From NCBI RefSeq assembly GCF_019393635.1, contig NC_057861.1, forward strand, positions 301,527,468 to 301,591,467: a stretch of DNA of 64,000 nucleotides, read 5' to 3'. The first letter of the stretch is position 1. Each line of letters opens with the position of its first letter. The position numbers were made by a program, and so were the translations under genes. This document shows positions 56,775 through 64,000 of the stretch, in pieces. The notes beneath the pieces are model-generated. The model was not told the DNA's origin and made no database searches. It saw nothing but the letters and a program-made list of their open reading frames with translations. Source of the DNA: Dromiciops gliroides. Its lineage: Eukaryota; Chordata; Mammalia; Microbiotheria; Microbiotheriidae.

Positions 56775-57010
56775 TGGTCCAGGCATTTAGGTCCTAGAGC
56801 TGGCACTGGGGATCAATACATCTGGGTTCTAATTCTTATTCTTCCACTTACTGATTGCATGGCCCTTAGGAATCCAGTCCATGTCTAGGACGCTTAAATG
56901 TCTGGTTTATGAAATATAGATACTTATGTTGCCCAGGGTTGTTGTGAAATTTAAATGAGACAATTTATGGGAACCCTTCTTGAAAATTGTAAGGGCATTA
57001 TCCAAATGTA
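56775..57010 (+). repeat. MIR-type SINE in CA3 intron 1
   Basis: CCTAGAGCTGGCACTGGGGA, CACTTACTGATTGCATGGCC, CCCAGGGTTGTTGTGAAATT. It fills about a third of the 728-bp intron 1 (56613-57340), and the rest shows nothing recognised. Confidence 0.7.
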
Positions 57011-57340
57011 AGATTTTTTTTTTTTGTATCTATTTTATATGCAGGGGCGGTATTCTTTTCCCTTAGTCTTTACCATAAGACAAAAAAAATTGTGGTTTCT
57101 CTACCTTTGAAGTCATTTTTCTATAAACAGAGTTCTGTAGAAGTTTAATTTTAACTTATGCCTTCCACACTATCCTTGAGACAGAATAGATGGGATGAGA
57201 TTTCTTCTCTGCAAACTCTACTGGAAGATCACTTTAAAAACATGTAGCTCTCTCATCACCTTGTATTGTTAGTTCACCTACTAGCAAGTGGCATAAGATG
57301 GATGCCAATGAATAACTTCTTTGACTTTTCTTTTCCCTAG

Positions 57341-57538
57341 GACCTGATCATTGGCATGAAATTTACCCAATTGCTAAGGGTGACAACCAGTCCCCTATTG
57401 AACTACATACCAAAGACATCAAGCATGATCCCTCTCTGCAGCCTTGGTCTGCCTCTTATGACGCAGGTTCTGCAAAAACCATTTTGAACAATGGAAAAAC
57501 CTGCAGAGTTGTGTTTGATGACACCTATGATAGATCAA
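57341..57538 (+). CDS. CA3: Carbonic anhydrase III, exon 2 (partial gene)
   Basis: A 198-bp exon between CCCTAG| acceptor and |GTAAGT donor, the canonical alpha-CA exon 2 size. It encodes residues 12-77 plus one base of codon 78. It contains GPDHWHEIYPIAKGDNQSPI, the conserved alpha-CA N-terminal segment, and ILNNGKTCRVVFDDTYDRS. Lys64 and Arg67 distinguish CA3 from CA2, which has the proton-shuttle His64. Cys66 is also CA3-like. The zinc-binding histidines (about residues 94, 96, 119) are in exons beyond the window. The phase (A| then TG) fits a Met at codon 78. There are no frame breaks. Exons 3-7 are not in the window, so the product is partial here. Identity is certain to family and very likely to paralogue. 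Confidence 0.96.
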
Positions 57539-58019
57539 GTAAGTCTAAGTTCTAGAAAAGCTTATGCATCTATTCTCAACAGGTAAATGTGCATATTTTC
57601 AATATAAGCATGGGCCGAAGGGACTTTATTACATAGTAGATCTAATGGTGAAAAGAGGCAAGTCACCTCTAGATGCAAGGAAACATATCTATGTAATGAA
57701 GTAAAACTCTTCTCGCCCTCCAAGTTCAGACCGTGCTATGGAGATATGTACCTATATCTAAACAGGGGCTAGGCTGGGGCAAGGCAAACATATCAGCATG
57801 TACACCTGGATCTTCTCCTGGTCCTACTGGACTGCTGCCAAGATGTCCCTACCTACCACAGCTTTTCTTTGCCACTTCTAAGTGGGGTAGGAAATCTGGG
57901 TCAGTAGTATGTGCAAGGAAGAAGGCAATGAAGGAGACAAAATAAGAGATTTATTCCTCTTGGTTCTCCCCCTATTCCCCCTCCAAAAGAATCAACTCAT
58001 GTGATTCCAGGTTTACTTC

Positions 58020-58210
58020 CTTCATCAGTCAGTCAGGAAATATTTATTAAGCAACTACTATGTCCCAGGCACTGTGCTTGAGTGCTTCATCACTTTTAAC
58101 TAATTTTTTTGAAGTCCAGTAGGGACTATTGGGCCTTTTTCTTTTTTTTTAGCATGCAGTCCAATTCCTTGCATTTAGTATGTACTCAATAAATATTTAT
58201 TGATTTAATT
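58020..58210. repeat. L2-like tail fragments
   Basis: GGAAATATTTATTAAGCAAC, TACTATGTCCCAGGCACTGT (forward), then a reverse-type piece ATTTAGTATGTACTCAATAA near 58180. Confidence 0.65.
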
Positions 58211-59074
58211 AATTATTTGGAGTGTTAATTGAGTTTCTCCTGAAATTTCTACTTCAGTTGCATCTTTGTATGTGAAACTGGAATATCTTCTATCACAAGT
58301 TCCCCATATTTCCCTACAGCTTTAGGCAAATCACTCAATTATAAGAAGATTGAGAGAAAGGTTTAGTTTAGCTGTCAGTAAGATTAGGGAAAATCATTAT
58401 ATCACCACCACATCTGTTACCTGATGTGACACAATTTCTAAAAACATTCCAAATATCAGTAATGAATGCCTAGCTATAATAATAATTTACTTAACATTAT
58501 TATCATTGACATGAAGATTCTCAGTTGTAGTAGAGAGCAAGAAAGGTACAGTTTTTGTGTCCCCAGTTATATGTAAAGACTTTTTCTTAAATATTATCTC
58601 ATATTAACCCGTTTTTGTTCTTTTAAATTGCATTTCTTTTTATAAAAATCAACCCATTTGCAAGTATTTTCTATGTGGTGCCCATGCAGGACCTATATTT
58701 TCATGCAATCAAGGTATTTAACTTAATACTCTGCTGAGTACTTATATGTAAAGCCAGAGCAGATCAGATAACCTAAAGAGTTTGGGCTACTCTGGCCAAG
58801 CTCATATAGATAAGAATATTTTGTTCAGCCTGGTGTAGTTGTTTTCATGTTTGTGAAATGCATTCTCAACATCTCTGAATGGTCACGCCTTCTGTTAAGT
58901 CGATTTATATTGTTAACTTTCATCTTTGATTTCTCTTCATTTAATTTAATTTAATTTCCAAATCAAATAAACATAGTGGTGAGGTGGTGGGTATGGCAGG
59001 GGGAAGGATTTGGAGACAGACTACCTGAAGGGAATACTGGCTCTGTGACCCTTAGCAAGTCACTTGACCTCAAT

Positions 59075-59310
59075 TTGTTGTTGTTCAGTCATTTTTCAGT
59101 TGTATCTGACTCTTCATGACCCCATTTTGGGGTTTTCTTGGCAAAGACACTGGAGTAGTTTGCCATTTCCTTCTCCAGCTTATTTTACAGATGAGGAAAC
59201 TGAGGCAACCAGGGTTAAGTGACTTGCCCAGGGTCACAGGGCTAGTAAATGTCTGAGGCCAGTTTGAACTCAGGTCTTCCTAACTCCAGGACCAGCACTG
59301 TGCCACCTCG
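59075..59310 (-). repeat. RTE-tailed CORE-SINE (MAR1-like)
   Basis: Starts with the RTE-type tail in reverse (TTGTTGTTGTTCAGTCATTT, GACTCTTCATGACCCCATTT, TGGGGTTTTCTTGGCAAAGA). It continues ACAGATGAGGAAACTGAGGC and the SINE core to the head at 59310. Confidence 0.85.
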
Positions 59311-60594
59311 GGCCTTAGTTTACTCTTATGTAAAAAGAGGGGCCTAAGAATAGGAGACCTTTAAAAAAAAAGAATAGAAGACCTTTGAGATCCTTCCTAA
59401 CTCTTGATTCTATAAAACAAATGCCAAGCTTGGGTAGTTAATCAGATAATTCAGACCCAGGCTCAAACTACTGAATAAGTTTTGGAGTGTGAATTATCCA
59501 GGTCAGCTGTTTATATTGATTGAATTTATTGGAAACTTCTTGAACTCTGGATTTTTTATTTGCTTAGGCAGAAACCAAATTAGATTTGGATGAAAGTGTT
59601 TACATACCAGTCTAAGAGGAAAGACAACTGGAAGTAAGCATCTTGATTAAAGTGTCAGCCTGACTTTTATTTTTACTATATTCATTGTGCTAGGTCCTGG
59701 TTTTCATGAATGTCAAATTAATATTTTAAGGAAATCAGAGGAAGGAATGTTTATTTTGGGTTCATTATCTCAGGAATTCATTTCCATGAGCAAAAAGGTG
59801 GTGGATTTGGTTAAGGGTGGCATTATCTCAGAGATGACCCTACCCATCAGGAATGTTTTTAGGGGAGACCCCACTATGTACCAATACTCCCCCCTCCAAA
59901 AAATATTCTTCACCAGTTCCCTGATGCCAAAAATTATTTTAATGGTGGACAAAGCCTTTTATCACATAATTAGAAACAAGGCTGGAAAAACAAATAGCCC
60001 TGAGAGAGGTAGCTCATTAACTTTGATTCACAAGTCCAAATAACTGGTATAACATACTTTCTTGGGACATAGCTTGATAAAGAATTTCAGAGAGAGAGAG
60101 AAAGTAGGAGTTCACAGGGTACCTCAAATTGTATAGTGTAGAGGATAAGAGATTAGAGGAATCACACAATGGAAAAAGGGAAAGGGGTGCAGAAGGTAGA
60201 GGCTGGAGGTTGCAAAAACAATTTCCCCCACTCTCCAGTTTTGCCCAAAGCTAGCTAACCCTGACCAGAACAACAACAACAAACTAAATTTGGCCTAACA
60301 AAGTGTTTGGTAAAGTAATCTCTAGAAGACAGCCTGGCTAAATCTGGCTGAAAACATTTGCAAAAGAAGGCTTCTCTTCCCTTAAAATGAAAATGATTTT
60401 AATGGATATCTCTTAGTCTTTGTCCAGAGTTATTAGACACAGTTTCTACATGTGATAAATTGACCATCTGTACCACACTCACTCACTTCTAAGAGTTTTA
60501 ATTTTAGCTACTTCTCTGTAGAGGGGAAGAAAGGAAGAGAATTCAGTTGTTTGGGGGCAATGGAATAGTTTCATATATAGGCTGAACCTGAAAA

Positions 60595-60765
60595 CCATTG
60601 AAGCATTGCAGAGAACATCATAAGTTCATTTTATAGGTCAGGAACTGAGGTCTAAAAATGTAACATGGCCTGCCCAGTGTCACTCAGGAAGTAAGTGACA
60701 GAGCTAGGATTTGAACACAGACCCCTTGGCTCCAAATCTAGTATTCTACTTGCCACATCACATTA
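60595..60765 (-). repeat. MIR-type SINE
   Basis: TTTTATAGGTCAGGAACTGA, CCTGCCCAGTGTCACTCAGG, GAGCTAGGATTTGAACACAG. Confidence 0.8.
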
Positions 60766-60962
60766 AAGGAAAGGAAAGAAACATCAAGGAGTGTATTCCC
60801 AACGCCAATCAGATAATTCTTGGGTCCCCAACTCCATTTTCCTGGAGATGAATAAAATATTTTGGTTATCTTCTACTCTCAGATCTCATTCTCTCTTACT
60901 TTTTTCCCTTTTAAATGGGAAAAGTCAATCTCTATTTTGGGTAATACAGATTTTAAAATATG

Positions 60963-61105
60963 CTTTTTTTGTGGGGCAAGGGGGGTTAAGTGACTTGTTC
61001 AGGGTCACACAGCTAGTAACTGTCAAGTGTCTGAGGCTAGATTTGAACTCAGGTTCTCCTGAATCTAGGGCCGGTACTTTATCCACTGTACCACCTAGCT
61101 GCCCC
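60963..61105 (-). repeat. Marsupial tRNA-derived SINE
   Basis: Complete reverse copy in CA3 intron 2, flanked by the 15-bp duplication AGATTTTAAAATATG (60948-60962, 61106-61120). Confidence 0.94.
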
Positions 61106-61350
61106 AGATTTTAAAATATGTTTTTAAAAAGCAAGCTTGAAAAAAAAGCAAGCTTGTATAAACCTATTATTTGGAGCATGCTATTAATGAATTCAGAGAA
61201 GAGACAAAATGATTTGAGCAAATAGCATCTTTCTACTTGCTTCATGTATACAAAGCTTCAAACTGTGCCCATTTGTTTTCTTCTTGCTTTTTCCCCCAAA
61301 TAGACTAGCACTCTAATTTTGTTCAGTACTCATTACAAAAGTTCACCTGG

Positions 61351-61498
61351 GTGGAAGCTAGGTGGCGCAGTGGATAGAGTACTGGCCCTGGATTCAGGAG
61401 GACCTGAGTTCAAATCCAGCCTCAGACACTTAAACACTTACTTGCTATGTGACCCTGGGCAAGTCACTTAACCCCAATTGCCCCACCAAAAAAAAAAA
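61351..61498 (+). repeat. Marsupial tRNA-derived SINE
   Basis: Complete copy, flanked by TTCACCTGG / TTCATCTGG (61342-61350, 61499-61507). Confidence 0.92.
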
Positions 61499-62277
61499 TT
61501 CATCTGGGGCATCATCTACATGCACCAAACCCCTGCTCTGACAGTTACTTATATCTTATTTTGCATCACCAACATTACTGTACTAGTATTTCAAAGAAAT
61601 GGTTGATGGAGAGATTTGTGATGGACATTTTTGAAAACCTGACTTTGTAGATCATAGTTCTCTTAAAGGAAGAGATGTGTCTCTGAAGGGGGTATGCTGT
61701 AGATGGGGAGGGCCACACTCTATTACTCCCTGATATTAGATTGATGCCAAGAAAGAGCAAAGGTTACATTATGATAGGATCTGTCCTTGTCTTCTGCTAC
61801 ACTGATTTCTATGGAAAAATGTTAATGATGGACATAAAATTACTTTGTCTTGCCACATCTCAGCAGATGATACTTTGCACTTCTTTAATATTTGTTCATC
61901 ACAGCCTCTAAGTTCACACTGATGGGTTTTTCAAATATTGTTATATAGCTTTATCCTCTTAACACAGGCCATTAACAGAATTCACACTCATTTGATTCAC
62001 TTCAGAAAGCTATTACCATCAACTGTATGTGACTATACTGGCTGTGTATTTTTTTTACCAAGATAGTATTCCCATGACAAACCAAATATCTGTTATAATG
62101 GTTGAATCTGCTTTACTGAACTCATAACATTTAAAATAAGTTGTTTTGGCCAACCAATAATTTTACTGAATAGTTAAGACAACTGCTATAACCTGTTTTC
62201 CCATTTGTTTCAGTTTTCAGGTCCTTGTCTTGAATGAATAAAATCGTTTTTTCAATGATCTAATTCATCATTTCTTA

Positions 62278-62400
62278 AGAGGCAGTGTGGTTCAGTGGAT
62301 AGCTGGCCTCAGAGCTGGGAGGATGTTGGTTCAAGCCCTATTCATGACACATACTGCCTGTGTGACCCTGAGCAAGTCACTGAACCTCTCAGTGCATGAG
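62278..62400 (+). repeat. MIR-type SINE
   Basis: GTGTGGTTCAGTGGATAGCT head, TGTGTGACCCTGAGCAAGTC core and CACTGAACCTCTCAGTGC end. A different subfamily from the main SINE. Confidence 0.7.
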
Positions 62401-62589
62401 ACTACTCTAAAAGACTCAAATTTGCAGAGAAGATGCAAACCTGCACTGGTAAAGAGAGGTTCCTCATCTGGAATTCCCTCTATCAATGGAACCACAGGCC
62501 CATTCCCTCACCTTGTCTTGTCACTCTGTAATAGAGCTGGGCACATGTAAATTTCCAAATAGGTTTTAGGACGCAGATTACTGGCTCAG

Positions 62590-63080
62590 TTAGATTTGAT
62601 AAGTATTTACGAACTTCTAGCTATTCTTCTGGGCACTAAGGATGCAAAGATGAAACATAACACCTCTCTACTTTCAAGGAGGGTACAGTTTAGTACAAGA
62701 AATAGATGCATGAAAAAGTTATCATGTAAATTAGCATATGATACATAGATAAGAAAGGCCCATGTGGTGTGAAAGATCTGAGGAGAGAGGCATCATAGAT
62801 GGAAAGAGAAGCACGTGAAAGAAGGCTTCAAACTAACACTTGTTCTGTACCTTAAAGGAAGGGAGAGATTTCAACAGGGAAAGAGGTGAGGAGTGTCTGT
62901 TCCAGGCACAGGGTTGGACTATGGACAAAAGCCCAGAGGTGGGAGAGAGCAAGAAAAAAATTAGGGAATGAAGCTGTTCTCTTTGGCTTGAATGTAGAGC
63001 ATGTAACAGGGAGCCATGTGGAATAAGTCCAGAAAGATAGGTAGGTAGGGAGGAGCCATATTGTGAAGGAGTGTAATGCC
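62590..63080 (+). repeat. L2-like element
   Basis: TTCTGGGCACTAAGGATGCA, TACTTTCAAGGAGGGTACAG, CAAAAGCCCAGAGGTGGGAG, GGAGCCATATTGTGAAGGAG. The same family as 32761-35250. Confidence 0.65.
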
Positions 63081-63356
63081 AGGCTCATTATTTTGTTGTT
63101 TTTCCTGTAGCCAATGGCTTGGTGCACTTATGGTTAAAGTGTTAGCTTCTTCTTTTAACTTAGTACTCCACAGAAATGTCTGTAGCATTTTTTCACAACC
63201 ATGAGTACATATATTAAATAATGTCTTGGAAATTTTTTGGCACAAAAGGGATTAACATCTTTTTGTATTTGTAATGAAGCCTTTTCCCCAAGCAAAATGA
63301 CTTTCTGAATGCCTTATCCAGAGAGAAGTCAATACTGTGCAATTAAATCTTAATGA

Positions 63357-63500
63357 CAGCTAGGTGGCACAATGGATAAAGCACCAGCCTTGGATTCAGG
63401 AGGACCTGAGTTCAAATCCAGCCTCAGACACTTAACACTTACTAGCTGTGTGACCCTGGGCAAATCACTTAACCATCATTGCCCCACAAAAAAAAATCAT
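63357..63500 (+). repeat. Marsupial tRNA-derived SINE
   Basis: Near-full copy with short A-tail. The target duplication is unclear. Confidence 0.9.
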
Positions 63501-63536
63501 AAGAGTTAAATTTATCCTTACAAAAGACAAAGTAAA

Positions 63537-63687
63537 GGGGCAGCTAGGTGGTGCAGTGGATAGAGTATCGGCCCTGGAGTCAGGAGGACCTGAGTTCAAA
63601 TCTGGCCTCAGACACTTAACACTTTACTAGCTGTGTGACCCTGGGCAAGTCACTTAACCCTAATTGCCTCAATAAAAAAAAAGAATT
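63537..63687 (+). repeat. Marsupial tRNA-derived SINE
   Basis: Complete copy, flanked by AAAAGACAAAGTAA (63522-63535, 63688-63701). Confidence 0.93.
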
Positions 63688-64000
63688 AAAAGACAAAGTA
63701 AGTTTTTCATCTATATGTGGGAGTGGGTATGTGACTGTGTACATAGGAGATGTGACTAGAGTAATTTTTCTAGTCGTGGATTATTTTGTGACTTTAGATC
63801 TGTACATCTTACATGTATCTATTATGCATATAACTACATATATACAAAATTGTCTCATTCAGGTCAATTATAAGCTCCTTGAGGGCAGGGACTGTTTCAT
63901 TTTTGTCTTTTTTCTCAGTACCCAGGAAAATGCCTGCCCTGGAGGTGCTTATTGATTCATGTTCTCATGTGTAATTTTGTAGTTCTGAAAGGCTGCTGCA

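Larger units (their letters stand above)
57539..64000 (+). other. CA3: CA3 intron 2 (incomplete)
   Basis: No exon 3 was found to the window end, so intron 2 exceeds 6.46 kb. It holds L2-like tails, an RTE-tailed SINE, MIRs and four full SINEs. Remaining parts (57540-58015, 58210-59070, 59311-60590, 61499-62277, 63081-63350, 63700-64000) show nothing I can name. The 118-residue frame at 59687-60043 has no recognised motif. Confidence 0.8.

Noticed and set aside
59687..60043. 118-residue frame in CA3 intron 2
   Set aside because: No known motif. It lies inside an intron and is ordinary for random open frames in this composition.
1..64000. CRISPR arrays, operons, riboswitches, replication origins
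   Set aside because: The window is vertebrate nuclear DNA. The only regular repeats are microsatellites and interspersed elements.

Overview
This window is nuclear DNA from a marsupial. More than twenty copies (or fragments) of the marsupial tRNA-derived SINE (5' head GGGGCAGCTAGGTGGCGCAG, A/B-box core, poly-A tail) are present. They sit with MIR/CORE-SINEs, RTE-tailed SINEs, L2-like and CR1/L3-like LINE pieces, L1/HAL1 elements and solo LTRs. Introns, canonical splice sites and microsatellites are eukaryotic. The species cannot be fixed from sequence reading alone.

Only one cellular gene is recognisable: carbonic anhydrase III (CA3) on the + strand, with TATA promoter, 5'UTR, exon 1 (56579-56612) and exon 2 (57341-57538). 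Its remaining exons lie beyond the right edge, so intron 2 is at least 6.46 kb. In other mammals CA3 sits in the CA13-CA1-CA3-CA2 cluster with CA1 upstream in the opposite direction. The 56 kb to the left is therefore probably the CA1-CA3 intergenic interval, although no CA1 exon was seen.

Layout: 0.1-8.0 kb holds old L1/HAL1 sequence broken by LTRs, SINEs and rearranged insertions. 8-13.4 kb holds mixed old repeats and some unrecognised sequence. 13.4-20.6 kb holds a + L1/HAL1, then a minus L1 with a 2.7-kb HAL1-like element nested in it. 20.6-28.6 kb holds CR1/L3, a minus HAL1 split by a 2.3-kb L1, then a + L1/HAL1 split by a solo LTR. 28.6-38.6 kb holds MIR, CR1/L3 and L2-like repeats plus microsatellites. 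38.6-44.4 kb is the poorest in recognisable repeats and carries two related TATA-containing modules. 44.5-49.8 kb holds a minus HAL1-like element split by a + L1. 50-56 kb holds SINEs and unrecognised sequence leading to the CA3 promoter, and 56.5-64 kb is the 5' part of CA3.

The most unusual structures are retroelement rearrangements. They include a 198-nt inverted copy of sequence 3.3 kb away, pasted into an L1 fragment. Several L1 pieces keep their 5' region but lack 3' end and poly-A tail, two of them flanked by perfect target-site duplications. A 1.07-kb composite insertion is headed by two SINEs and bounded by a perfect 14-bp duplication. I found no new protein-coding system, CRISPR array, tRNA or other RNA gene. 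Repeat-family names rest on recognised motifs and on comparison between copies in the window, not on a database search.
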